64,000 bases of DNA from Erythrobacter tepidarius (GTDB lineage: Bacteria > Pseudomonadota > Alphaproteobacteria > Sphingomonadales > Sphingomonadaceae). The notes under the pieces were generated by a model. It was not told where the DNA came from. It ran no database searches and was given only the letters and a program-made list of their open reading frames with translations. Below are positions 1 through 7,801 of the stretch, piece after piece (the first letter of the stretch is position 1; every line of letters starts with the position of its first letter). The position numbers were made by a program, and so were the translations under genes. The stretch lies in the NCBI RefSeq assembly GCF_002155695.1, contig NZ_MUYJ01000001.1, forward strand, positions 1 through 64,000, given 5' to 3'.

Positions 1-755
1 AGGTCTGGCAGCCGCGCCCCGTCATGGGCGTTGGCCGCGCTGGCATCCCAGGTCCTGATCAGCCCATGCGCCCGGTCGATGCCGATGTGGTTCTTGTAGC
101 CGAACATCGGGATGGCAAGATCGACCGGCTTGAACGCCGCAGGATCAGCACCCTCCTTCACCTTCGCCTTGGAGTATTTGACCGTCCAGCGCGCATCGCG
201 GTCCTTCTGGCGGATCCTGGCGGGCTTCTCCTTCCAGCGCTCCGGGATCTTGCCCTCCTTTATCGCGGCCTTTTCCTCATCGCTATTGCGCTGCCTGGGC
301 GCCGGCACCACGGTCGCATCGATGATCTGCCCGCCCATCGCCAGATAGCCGCGATCGGTCAGCACGGCATCGAAGCGCGCAAAGAGCTTGTCGATCGCCT
401 TGGCCTTCACAAGCTGCTCACGAAACAGCCACACCGTGGTGGCATCAGGCACCTTGCCATCGAGCCCTAACCCCAGGAACCGCTGGAACGAGAGCCGGTC
501 CTTGATCTGGAACTCTGCCGCCTCGTCCGAGAGCGAGTAGAGCGCCTGCAGCACCAGGATCTTGAACATCATCACCGGATCGAACGGCGGCCGGCCGCCT
601 TTGCCACGATCGCTCCGCCTCAGCGCCACGATCAGCGGCCCGCGGAACACTTCAAAATCCACCACCCCCGCCAACCGCTCCAGCGGATCGCCCGCCGCGC
701 TCAACGCCGCATACCGATCCGACAAATCAAAGAAACCCGGCTGACCAACCATCAT
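1..755 (-). CDS. IS5-family transposase, C-terminus beyond window edge
   Basis: DDE transposase of the IS5 family, which would cut and paste its own element. The open frame starts at a tandem ATG (755 or 752) and runs leftwards off the window, so only about 251 N-terminal codons are visible. The N-terminal part carries the DUF772-like block (a run reading KGGRPPFDPVMMFKILVLQ, then SLSDEQAEFQIKDRLSFQRFLG) typical of IS5 transposases. A later GGQIIDATVVPAPRQ segment contains the first catalytic Asp, and a YKNHIGID block follows. The frame is undisturbed as far as it can be read, so the element may be functional. The second inverted repeat lies outside the window, and I could not define the near-end repeat or a target duplication by eye. 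Family assignment is confident; subgroup is not. Confidence 0.9.
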   Translation of the reverse strand, partial: MMVGQPGFFDLSDRYAALSAAGDPLERLAGVVDFEVFRGPLIVALRRSDRGKGGRPPFDPVMMFKILVLQALYSLSDEAAEFQIKDRLSFQRFLGLGLDGKVPDATTVWLFREQLVKAKAIDKLFARFDAVLTDRGYLAMGGQIIDATVVPAPRQRNSDEEKAAIKEGKIPERWKEKPARIRQKDRDARWTVKYSKAKVKEGADPAAFKPVDLAIPMFGYKNHIGIDRAHGLIRTWDASAANAHDGARLPD

Positions 756-784
756 CGCCTCCGCTCATCGCAGCGCAGAGTGAA

Positions 785-910
785 TCAGATCAGCGCATCA
801 AAGGCGAGGGTTTTTCGAGGTGTCCATTTGAAAGCGATCACCAGCACCAGCGTGAGGCCGGTGAACCACAGGACAGCCTTGGCAGCATAGCGGGTGATGG
901 CGAGCAACAT
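785..910 (-). pseudogene. IS-truncated membrane protein N-terminus (possibly mtgA-like)
   Basis: A 41-codon frame starting at ATG 910. It encodes a short cationic start and one membrane segment (WFTGLTLVLVIAFKW), then a C-terminus of different codon use ending at a stop 30 bases from the transposase start. Third-position GC is very high up to about codon 27 and then falls (aaa, aca, cct, cga, aaa). I infer that the native gene ends there and element DNA begins around 815-835. The shape resembles the anchor of a monofunctional peptidoglycan transglycosylase (MtgA), but too little is left to be sure. It lies on the same strand as rpoH, downstream of it. Confidence 0.4.
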
Positions 911-965
911 CCGGTCCGCTTAGCCGACCGGCGGGCCGTGCGGAAGCGGGATGATGTTCTGCAAA

Positions 966-981
966 TGTTTCACGTGAAACA
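966..981. other. parS centromere-like site
   Basis: The sequence TGTTTCACGTGAAACA is a perfect 16-bp palindrome identical to the well-known bacterial chromosomal parS consensus bound by ParB. It lies in the gap between the IS-proximal gene remnant and rpoH. In bacteria, parS sites cluster near the replication origin and seed ParB spreading and SMC loading, so this window is probably in the origin-proximal part of the chromosome. parA and parB are not in the window. No second full match was found. Confidence 0.85.
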
Positions 982-999
982 TTGGCCGAAAACGGCAAC

Positions 1000-1027
1000 G
1001 GAGCGCGGCATGGCATCGCCGCGCTCC
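1000..1027 (-). terminator. Hairpin terminator downstream of rpoH
   Basis: A 10-bp GC-rich perfect stem (1000-1009 with 1018-1027) and an 8-base loop lie about 43 bases past the rpoH stop. Read on the minus strand, the stem is followed within a few bases by a short T tract. This fits an intrinsic terminator for rpoH and would insulate the parS region from rpoH transcription. Confidence 0.6.
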
Positions 1028-1069
1028 GTCAATGAGACGACAATGATCGTGCAACTTAGCGTCAATGCG

Positions 1070-1975
1070 CTAGGCGATTCCGGGCAGCAGCCGTTCGCCC
1101 GCGATCCGCTGCATCGCCTTTTGCAGCTTCTCGAACGCGCGCACCTCGATCTGGCGGATGCGTTCGCGGCTGACGTCGTAGGTCTGCGACAGTTCCTCGA
1201 GCGTCTGCGGCTTGTCGGTCAGGCGGCGCTCGATCAGGATGTGCCGTTCACGCTCGTTGAGGCTTTCCATCGCTTCGGCCAGCATTTCGTGGCGCATCTG
1301 CGATTCCTCGGCCTCGGCCACGGCCTCGTCTTGGAGCGGACGATCATCGGCCAGCCAGTCCTGCCATTCGCCCGAACCTTCCTCGCCGGAGCGCATCGGC
1401 GTGTTGAGCGAGCCGTCACCGCCCATCATCATCCGCCGGTTCATGTTGATCACTTCCTGCTCCGGCACGCCGAGGTCGGTCGCGATCTTGGCGACATCAT
1501 CGGGGTGGAGATCGGCCTCCTCGTAGGCGTCGAGGTTCTTCTTCAGCCGGCGCAGGTTGAAGAACAGCTTCTTCTGCGCGGCGGTGGTGCCCATCTTCAC
1601 CAGGCTCCACGAACGCAGGATATATTCCTGGATCGAGGCCTTGATCCACCACATCGCGTAGGTCGCGAGGCGGAAGCCGCGATCGGGCTCGAACTTCTTG
1701 ACACCTTGCATCAGGCCCACGTTGCCTTCCGAGATGAGATCGGCAATCGGCAGGCCATAGCCGCGGTATCCCATCGCGATCTTCGCGACGAGGCGCAGAT
1801 GGCTGGTCACCAGCTGGGCGGCGGCATCAGGATCGCCATGTTCCTGATAGCGCTTGGCGAGCATGTATTCCTGCTCGGCGGTGAGCACCGGGAACTTGCG
1901 GATCTCGGCGAGATAGCGGTTGAGGCTCTGTTCACCGCTGAGGGCCGGAACCGAAGGGCTTTTCGCATTGGTCAC
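1070..1975 (-). CDS. rpoH: RNA polymerase sigma-32 factor RpoH
   Basis: Heat-shock sigma factor that directs RNA polymerase to chaperone and protease promoters. The 301-aa product has normal family length. Regions 1.2-2 occupy about residues 17-125, including the RLATYAMWWIKASIQEYIL helix of region 2.4. The RpoH-specific box QKKLFFNLRRLKK is at about 134-146, which separates it from RpoD and other group 2 sigmas. The region 4.2 helix-turn-helix (DVSRERIRQIEVRAFEKL) lies near the C-terminus. It is transcribed leftwards away from rluD, so the genes are tandem with a 115-base gap that should hold its promoter, and a hairpin follows the stop. Alphaproteobacteria often have a second rpoH paralogue; this copy cannot be typed as RpoH1 or RpoH2 from the window. 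Confidence 0.96.
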   Translation of the reverse strand: MTNAKSPSVPALSGEQSLNRYLAEIRKFPVLTAEQEYMLAKRYQEHGDPDAAAQLVTSHLRLVAKIAMGYRGYGLPIADLISEGNVGLMQGVKKFEPDRGFRLATYAMWWIKASIQEYILRSWSLVKMGTTAAQKKLFFNLRRLKKNLDAYEEADLHPDDVAKIATDLGVPEQEVINMNRRMMMGGDGSLNTPMRSGEEGSGEWQDWLADDRPLQDEAVAEAEESQMRHEMLAEAMESLNERERHILIERRLTDKPQTLEELSQTYDVSRERIRQIEVRAFEKLQKAMQRIAGERLLPGIA

Positions 1976-2090
1976 TTCTTACCTAACCTTTCTAGTGTCG
2001 ACCGCTTGGCAAGGACCCCTGACGGGCATCGCTTGCGCTTGGGCCACGGGTTATGAATATACGCGAAAACCTGTCAGTTGTATGCGCAAT

Positions 2091-3056
2091 TCATCGAATA
2101 CAACGACGCAGTTGGTCGATGAGTTCCGCCATGTCCGCCGGCATTTCGCTGCGCAAACGGATGGTTTGCCCGGTGAGCGGATGAACGAAGCCAAGCTCGG
2201 CCGCGTGCAGCGCCTGCCGGGCAAAGTCGAGTCGTTCGAGCAGCGGACGGAGCGGTTTGGGCGTACGGCCATAGACAGGGTCTCCCACTAGCGGATGGCC
2301 AATTGACGCAAGGTGAACGCGCACCTGGTGGGTGCGGCCGGTTTCCAGCCGGCATTCGATCACGCTCGCCGCATCCAGCTTTTCGAGCACCTTGTAATGG
2401 GTCACCGCGGTTTTTCCGCGCGAGGAATTCTTGGGCAGCACCGCCATTTTCTTGCGGTCGGCATCGGATCTGCCGATCCGCGCGTCGATCGTGCCTTCGC
2501 ACGGGTGCGGATGCCCGGCGCAGACCGCGATATAGCGGCGGTGGACATCGTGCGCGGCGAACTGGGCGGCGAGGCCTTCATGCGCGGCATCGGTCTTGGC
2601 CACCACCAGCAGGCCCGAGGTGTCCTTGTCGATGCGGTGGACAATGCCGGGGCGCGCCACCCCGCCGATGCCGGAAAGCTGGCCGCGACAGTGGTGCAGC
2701 AGGGCATTGACCAGCGTGCCGCTGGGATTGCCCGCCGCCGGATGCACCACCATGCCGGCAGGCTTGTCGACGACGACGAGGTGCGCGTCCTCATAGGCGA
2801 TGCGCAGGGCAATCTCCTCGGGCAGCGCCCCGGCAGGCACGGCCGCGGCGAGGGTGATGCGATACGCGGTGCCCTTGGCCACCTTCATCGCGGCGCTCGC
2901 CGCAGTCCGGCCCGCGACATCGACCCGGCCTTCCGCGATCAATCCCTGCACTCGCGCGCGCGAAAGCCCGGTGGCTTCGGCCAGCGCCTTGTCGAGGCGG
3001 GCGCCAGAGCCGTCGGCGGCGGTGATGGTGCCGGTGATGATTTCGGGTTCGCTCAC
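2091..3056 (-). CDS. rluD: RluD-type 23S rRNA pseudouridine synthase
   Basis: RluA-family enzyme that isomerises uridines of helix 69 in 23S rRNA (positions 1911, 1915 and 1917 in E. coli numbering). The 321-aa protein begins with an S4 RNA-binding domain (about residues 18-80). The catalytic domain follows, with the HRIDKDTSGLLVVAKT motif, so Asp143 is the expected nucleophile. Later blocks include ECRLETGRTHQVRVH and HPLVGDPVYG. It is upstream of rpoH on the same strand, a common neighbour in sphingomonads as I recall. A second RluA-family gene, more like RluC, is at 26465-27667; RluD and RluC assignments rest on overall resemblance. Confidence 0.9.
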   Translation of the reverse strand: MSEPEIITGTITAADGSGARLDKALAEATGLSRARVQGLIAEGRVDVAGRTAASAAMKVAKGTAYRITLAAAVPAGALPEEIALRIAYEDAHLVVVDKPAGMVVHPAAGNPSGTLVNALLHHCRGQLSGIGGVARPGIVHRIDKDTSGLLVVAKTDAAHEGLAAQFAAHDVHRRYIAVCAGHPHPCEGTIDARIGRSDADRKKMAVLPKNSSRGKTAVTHYKVLEKLDAASVIECRLETGRTHQVRVHLASIGHPLVGDPVYGRTPKPLRPLLERLDFARQALHAAELGFVHPLTGQTIRLRSEMPADMAELIDQLRRCIR

Positions 3057-3198
3057 GCCGCACCCCCTAACCCTTTGCCCTGCGCTTGTCGAAGGCCCGC
3101 GTGTGCCTTAGCCCTTTGCGCACCGCCCCCGCACCGGCAGGGGGCTATCAGCGGGTCATGCTCGGGAATGCTTCCCGCCGGAACGGGGACGACGGATA

Positions 3199-3594
3199 AT
3201 GGCATTGCTTGTCGCCAAGGATGCGCTCACCACCATGCGCGCCGCCGCCGCCGCGGCGCACCCGTGCGAGGCCTGCGGAATCCTGCTGGGCGAGGAAGGA
3301 TGGATTGTCCGCGCGATGCAGACGCGCAACGTCCACCCTGCGCCCGAAACCCATTTCGAGATCGACCCGCAGGCGCTGATCGATGCGCATCGCGCCGCGC
3401 GCGCCGGCGGGCCGCAGGTGATCGGCTATTTCCATTCGCACCCGTCCGGCCCCGCCGAACCCTCGGCCACCGACCGTGCGATGGCAGCGGGCGATGGGCG
3501 CGTCTGGGCGATCGTCGCGGGCGGGGACATCAGGTTCTGGAAGGACGGGAAAGACGGCTTTGCCGCCCTTTCCTTTACCATCGGCGATGGTTAG
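3199..3594 (+). CDS. JAMM (Mov34/MPN) metalloprotease
   Basis: A 131-aa single-domain JAB1/MPN metalloprotease. All JAMM metal ligands are visible: Glu24, then His79-x-His81 in YFHSHPSG, Ser89 and Asp92. The H-x-H-x7-S-x2-D spacing is exact, so it should bind zinc and be active. Stand-alone bacterial members (M67 peptidases) process ubiquitin-like sulfur carriers or act in sulfur transfer, but no ThiS/MoaD-like partner is adjacent, so the substrate is open. It is the first gene of a plus-strand group, 9 bases ahead of chpT. No signal peptide is present, so it is cytoplasmic. Confidence 0.85.
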   Translation: MALLVAKDALTTMRAAAAAAHPCEACGILLGEEGWIVRAMQTRNVHPAPETHFEIDPQALIDAHRAARAGGPQVIGYFHSHPSGPAEPSATDRAMAAGDGRVWAIVAGGDIRFWKDGKDGFAALSFTIGDG

Positions 3595-3603
3595 GGAAAG
3601 GGC

Positions 3604-4257
3604 ATGATATCGCAAACCGATCTTGCCGCGATGCTGTGCTCGCGGCTGTGCCATGATATGCTCTCGCCGGTCGGCGCGCTCGCCAACGGGCTGGAACTGC
3701 TCGCCGAGGAGCAGGATCCGGAAATGCGCGCGCGTTGCATGGAACTGCTTGAACATTCGGCAAAAATCAGCACCGATAAATTGAAGTTCTTCCGTCTCGC
3801 CTTCGGTGCGGCGGGCGGCTTCGGCGAGGCGATCCCGATCGACGAGGCGCAGAGCGTGGTCAACGCGCTCGTCGCTGATGCCAAGCGGGTCGAAATCAAC
3901 TGGGCGATCGCCGAGCCGAGCCTGCCCAAGCCGGCGATCAAGGTGCTGCTCAACCTCGCGCAGATCGCGCTGGATGCGCTGGTGCGCGGGGGCGTGCTCG
4001 ATATCGGCGCGGAGCGGCGCGACGGGGCGGTCGAGATCGTCGCCCGCGCCCGCGGTGATCGGATCGCCTTCGACGAGACCATCGGCCGTGCGCTGCAGGG
4101 GGATCTCGCCGATGGCGAGATCACCAGCCGCACCGCCGCCGCCCACATGATCGCGCTGCTGGCCGAGGAAATGGCGGGCGGTATCCAGTACAAGCTGGGT
4201 GATGGAATGCTGGTGCTCGGCGCGGTGCTGCCCGAGCCGGACGGCCTGATCGGTTAG
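3604..4257 (+). CDS. chpT: Histidine phosphotransferase ChpT
   Basis: Phosphotransfer protein of the alphaproteobacterial cell-cycle relay, passing phosphate from the hybrid kinase CckA to CtrA and CpdR. The 217-aa product starts with the dimerisation-phosphotransfer helix containing CHDMLSPVGALANGLELL, so His17 is the phosphorylated residue. The C-terminal half resembles the degenerate HATPase-like domain of ChpT, without an ATP-binding N-box. It is 9 bases after the JAMM gene and likely co-transcribed. The combination of H-box and length matches ChpT rather than a sensor kinase fragment. cckA and ctrA are not in the window. Confidence 0.9.
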   Translation: MISQTDLAAMLCSRLCHDMLSPVGALANGLELLAEEQDPEMRARCMELLEHSAKISTDKLKFFRLAFGAAGGFGEAIPIDEAQSVVNALVADAKRVEINWAIAEPSLPKPAIKVLLNLAQIALDALVRGGVLDIGAERRDGAVEIVARARGDRIAFDETIGRALQGDLADGEITSRTAAAHMIALLAEEMAGGIQYKLGDGMLVLGAVLPEPDGLIG

Positions 4258-4266
4258 GCTGGGTCG

Positions 4267-5004
4267 ATGCCGGGGGGGAAAGGCGCGCGCCAGGACGAAC
4301 TGGTCCACCGCGAGGTGCCCTCGCCCAACCACAATCAACGCACCCTGCCGATCAGCATGGTGGTGCTGCACTATACCGAGATGAAGCCGGTGGAGGCCGC
4401 GCTCGCGCGGATGTGCGATCCTGCTGCCTCGGTCAGCGCGCATTACTGCATCACCGAAGAAGGCGAGGTGATCCGGCTGGTGCCGGAAGACCGGCGCGCC
4501 TGGCACGCCGGGGCGAGCTACTGGCGCGGGATCCCCGACGTCAATTCGGCCAGCATCGGAATCGAGCTCGACCATCCCGGCCATGCGAGCGAGAACGGCG
4601 GCTACCGCGGGTTTGCCAAGGCGCAGATCGACGCGCTGATCCCGCTGCTGGCGCGGATCGTGAAGCAATACGACATTCCGCGCGCCAATGTGGTCGGTCA
4701 TTCCGATGTCGCGCCGATGCGCAAGATCGATCCGGGCGAACTGTTCCCGTGGGAGCGGCTGGCCGAACATCGCCTGTGCTTGCCCCGTCCGCGATGCCTT
4801 GCCGCCGGCGATCCGTTCCACAACGAGGGAGCGTTCTTCCTCGCGCTCGAACGCTTCGGCTACGACATCACCGATCAGCGAAAGGCGGTGGAGGCCTTCG
4901 AGCGGCGCTGGCGGCCCGAACACATCACCGGCGTGGTCGACGGCGAAGTGGCGGCGATCCTGTGGCAATTGCTGCTCGATCGTGACCGGGGGCGCACGCG
5001 CTAG
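4267..5004 (+). CDS. N-acetylmuramoyl-L-alanine amidase, AmpD-like, with PG-binding tail
   Basis: Type 2 (AmpD/Amidase_2) zinc amidase that cuts the lactyl-amide bond between MurNAc and L-Ala. Zinc and catalytic blocks are present: VVLHYTE (His35), RAWHAG, SIGIELDHPG and the C-terminal GHSDVAPMRKIDPG (His145). After residue about 180, a 60-aa helical segment resembles a peptidoglycan-binding domain (FGYDITDQRKAVEAFERRW). There is no clear signal peptide, which suggests cytoplasmic muropeptide recycling; a start further upstream is blocked by chpT. It begins 9 bases after chpT, the third gene of the same run, and is followed at once by rnpB. Confidence 0.9.
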   Translation: MPGGKGARQDELVHREVPSPNHNQRTLPISMVVLHYTEMKPVEAALARMCDPAASVSAHYCITEEGEVIRLVPEDRRAWHAGASYWRGIPDVNSASIGIELDHPGHASENGGYRGFAKAQIDALIPLLARIVKQYDIPRANVVGHSDVAPMRKIDPGELFPWERLAEHRLCLPRPRCLAAGDPFHNEGAFFLALERFGYDITDQRKAVEAFERRWRPEHITGVVDGEVAAILWQLLLDRDRGRTR

Positions 5005-5043
5005 CTTTGCCTTTTGCCGATGCAGCCCTATATGGGCGCGCGT

Positions 5044-5456
5044 CAGGGGGCCTGAGGCAGCCGCGTGTCCTTCGGGATGCGAGGAAAGTCCGGGCTCCAC
5101 GAAACAAGGGTGGCGGGTAACGCCCGCCGGCGTCCTTGCGGGGGCGTCAGGGAAAGTGCCACAGAGAGCAGACCGCCGATGGCCCGTCAAACGGCACAGG
5201 CAAGGGTGAAAGGGTGCGGCAAGAGCGCACCGGGGGGCTGGCAACAGCAACCGCATGGCAAACCCCACCCGGAGCAAGGCCGAATAGGGGTCTCGTGCCT
5301 TTGGTAAGGAGGCAGGCGGGTTTCGCGCCGAGAGACCCGGGTTGGCTGCTAGAGCCGTCGAGCAATCGCCGGCCCAGATGAATGGCTGCCCCCGCAGGCC
5401 CGTCCCGCAAGGGATACCGCCCGCGGAGACAGAACCCGGCTTATGATGGCCCCCTG
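5044..5456 (+). ncRNA. rnpB: RNase P RNA, bacterial type A
   Basis: Catalytic RNA that removes 5' leaders from tRNA precursors. The 5' conserved core GAGGAAAGTCCGGGCTCC is at about 5081-5098, and the 3' conserved ACAGAACCCGGCTTAT is near 5429-5444. The terminal helix P1 pairs CAGGGGGCC (5044-5052) with GGCCCCCTG (5448-5456), which sets the ends to within a few bases and gives about 413 nt, normal for alphaproteobacteria. The gene directly follows the amidase. Long reading frames across it are chance. Confidence 0.95.
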
Positions 5457-5471
5457 ATCTTCTGGTTTGCC

Positions 5472-5489
5472 TGCCCGCCGAGGCGGGCA
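5472..5489. terminator. Short GC hairpin between rnpB and ugd
   Basis: TGCCCGCC and GGCGGGCA flank a GA centre, giving a 7-bp stem with a 4-base loop between the convergent rnpB and ugd genes. There is no good T tract on either side, so it may only mark an RNA end. Support is weak. Confidence 0.35.
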
Positions 5490-5499
5490 CGCCGACGAA

Positions 5500-6810
5500 C
5501 TAGGCTCTGCCCACGCTTGTATAGGCAAAGCCGGCGGCGCGCATGTCCTCGGGATTGTAGATGTTGCGCAGGTCGACCATCACCGGCGCCTTGGCGAGTT
5601 CCTTGACCCGCTTGAGATCGAGCGCGCGGAAGGCGTCCCATTCGGTCACGATCACCACCACATCGGCGCCGGTGATGGCCTCATAGGCGCTTTCGCACAT
5701 GGTGACTTCGGGAAGCAGCGGCCGGGCCTGCTCCATGCCTTCCGGGTCATAGGCGGCCACCGCCACGCCGGCATCCATCAGCGTCTGGGCGATCGCGAGC
5801 GCGGGGCTGTCGCGCATGTCGTCGGTGTTGGGCTTGAAGGTCAGGCCCAGCAGCGCCGCCTTCTTGCCGCGCGCCGCCTCGATCCCGCCCAGCGCATCGA
5901 TCACCTTGCGCCCCATCGCCCGCTTGCGGCTCTCATTGACCTTGACCACCGCTTCGACGATCCGGATCGGGCTTTGGTAATCCTCGGCAGTCTTGAGCAG
6001 CGCGAGGGTGTCCTTGGGGAAGCAGCTGCCGCCATAGCCGGGGCCGGCGTGGAGGAACTTCGGGCCGATGCGGTTGTCCATGCCGATGCCGCGGGAGACA
6101 TCCTGCACGTTCGCGCCGACCTTTTCGCACAGATCGGCCATCTCGTTGATGAAGGTGATCTTGGTCGCGAGGAAGGCATTGGCGGCGTATTTGATCAGCT
6201 CGCTCGTGCGGCGCGAGGTGAACAGGATCGGGCTTTCGTTCAGGAACAGCGGGCGATAGACCTCGCGCATCACTTCGCGCCCGAACTCGTCCTCCGATCC
6301 GATGACGATCCGGTCGGGACGCTTGAAATCGCCGATCGCCGCGCCTTCGCGCAGGAATTCGGGGTTGGAGACGACCGAGAACCTATGCGCGGTTCCGGTC
6401 TCGCGGATGATCCGCTCAACCTCGTCGCCGGTGCCGACCGGGACGGTCGACTTGGTCACCACCACCGCGTCATTGGCCAGACTTTCGCCCACTTCGCGGG
6501 CGACCTGATAGACAAAGGTGAGATCGGCATGGCCATCGCCGCGGCGGCTCGGGGTGCCGACCGCGATGAAAATCGCATCCGCGCCCTTGATGCCCTCGGC
6601 CAGCGAGGTGGTGAAGGCGAGCCGGCCCGCCTTGACATTGCTTTCCACCAGCGCGGCAAGCCCGGGTTCATAGATCGGCATGATGCCGGCGTGCAGCCGG
6701 TCAATCTTGCCCTGATCCTTGTCGATGCACACCACGTCATGGCCGAAATCGGCAAAACAGGCTCCCGATACGAGCCCGACATAGCCCGAACCCACCATCG
6801 CAATCTTCAT
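5500..6810 (-). CDS. ugd: UDP-glucose 6-dehydrogenase
   Basis: NAD-dependent oxidation of UDP-glucose to UDP-glucuronate, supplying acidic sugars for capsule, exopolysaccharide or lipid-linked glycans. The 436-aa length is typical. The N-terminal Rossmann fold has VGSGYVG (residues 6-12). The central helix-rich domain carries the catalytic GYGGSCFPKD, making Cys263 the thioester nucleophile. The C-terminal UDP-binding domain begins near residue 310 (LGLTFKPNTDDMRDSPA). No glycosyltransferase cluster is next to it. It is tandem with the phosphatase gene upstream on the same strand, separated by 54 bases. Confidence 0.95.
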   Translation of the reverse strand: MKIAMVGSGYVGLVSGACFADFGHDVVCIDKDQGKIDRLHAGIMPIYEPGLAALVESNVKAGRLAFTTSLAEGIKGADAIFIAVGTPSRRGDGHADLTFVYQVAREVGESLANDAVVVTKSTVPVGTGDEVERIIRETGTAHRFSVVSNPEFLREGAAIGDFKRPDRIVIGSEDEFGREVMREVYRPLFLNESPILFTSRRTSELIKYAANAFLATKITFINEMADLCEKVGANVQDVSRGIGMDNRIGPKFLHAGPGYGGSCFPKDTLALLKTAEDYQSPIRIVEAVVKVNESRKRAMGRKVIDALGGIEAARGKKAALLGLTFKPNTDDMRDSPALAIAQTLMDAGVAVAAYDPEGMEQARPLLPEVTMCESAYEAITGADVVVIVTEWDAFRALDLKRVKELAKAPVMVDLRNIYNPEDMRAAGFAYTSVGRA

Positions 6811-6864
6811 GACCAGCTGACCTTTTCGCGTGACCTCGGAAGGTGCCCCGCCGCCGGGGGAAAA

Positions 6865-7671
6865 CTAGCAAGCCCGGTCGTCGTGGAAGATCTCGACCGG
6901 GCCACCACCTAAGGCACGGGCCTGGATGATCCGCCGCTGATCGCCCTCGAGCACGAGCGCTGTAAGCACACCCGAACGGAATGCGCCAGTGTCAATCCCA
7001 ATGCGATTGCCGCAATCCATCACCTGCTCGAAGATGGTGTGGCCGTGCACCACGACCTTTTCGAGCGGGCCTTGGTAATTGAGGAAACGCTCGCGGATCC
7101 ACAGCAGATCGGAGCGCTGCTGCGCGTCAAGCGGACGGGCAGGATCGATTCCGGCGTGGACGAAGACATAGTCGCCTGCGGGGATCATCGTCTCGAAGGA
7201 AGCGATATATTCGCGCTCGGACTCCGGCACCAGCTCGTGCAGCTTGTCGAACAGCGCCTCGAGTTCGAGCGTGGCGAACTGCTGCGGCGAGAGGCCATAG
7301 CTCAACATCGTCTCGCGCCCGCCATGCTTGAGGAAGTGGCGGAGCGCCTCGGGTCGCTCGAAGGCGGCAAGGAACATCTCCTCGTGATTGCCAGCCAGCA
7401 CCCTGACTTTGGCGTGCTGCTGCCAGCGCCGGGTGCGGGCGATCACCCCGGCGCTGTCCGGCCCGCGATCGACCAGATCCCCGAGCAGAACGATGCACGT
7501 GTCGGCGGGGCCGGCCTGCCGGTCGTCATTCTCGATCGCGGCGATCAACGCCTCGAGCAGATCGAGCCGCCCGTGAATGTCGCCAATCGCATAATAGCGT
7601 GTGCCGGCCGGAACCGAAGGCAGCTTCGGAGCAGGTTTCGGCCTGAAGATATCGCGCAATTTCTGAAGCAT
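6865..7671 (-). CDS. Metallophosphoesterase, PPP-type serine/threonine phosphatase
   Basis: Calcineurin-like phosphoesterase of the bacterial PPP group. The 268-aa protein shows the ordered metal motifs GDIHGR (about 31-36), GDLVDRG (about 65-71) and GNHE (about 97-100), plus the later VFVHAGID and VVHGHT blocks that complete the dinuclear centre. PPP members dephosphorylate Ser/Thr (sometimes Tyr) or diadenosine polyphosphates; the substrate cannot be read from sequence. There is no signal peptide. It sits upstream of ugd on the same strand and could share a transcript, but no functional link is known. Confidence 0.88.
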   Translation of the reverse strand: MLQKLRDIFRPKPAPKLPSVPAGTRYYAIGDIHGRLDLLEALIAAIENDDRQAGPADTCIVLLGDLVDRGPDSAGVIARTRRWQQHAKVRVLAGNHEEMFLAAFERPEALRHFLKHGGRETMLSYGLSPQQFATLELEALFDKLHELVPESEREYIASFETMIPAGDYVFVHAGIDPARPLDAQQRSDLLWIRERFLNYQGPLEKVVVHGHTIFEQVMDCGNRIGIDTGAFRSGVLTALVLEGDQRRIIQARALGGGPVEIFHDDRAC

Positions 7672-7801
7672 GATGAACTAGCGGTTCCGGATACGGCACC
7701 GGGGGCAGCGGCATTACAGCGGCTGGCCTTGCCGCGCAAACGCACCCCGCGGCGGGCGCGACGGACGGTGTTCTTTCGGCGCCGGACGGCAGCGCGCCCG
7801 G

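Noticed and set aside
3148..5490. 780-codon open frame on the minus strand
   Set aside because: It runs opposite to the JAMM, chpT, amidase and rnpB genes; high GC at third positions removes stops from the opposite strand. The translation shows no domains.
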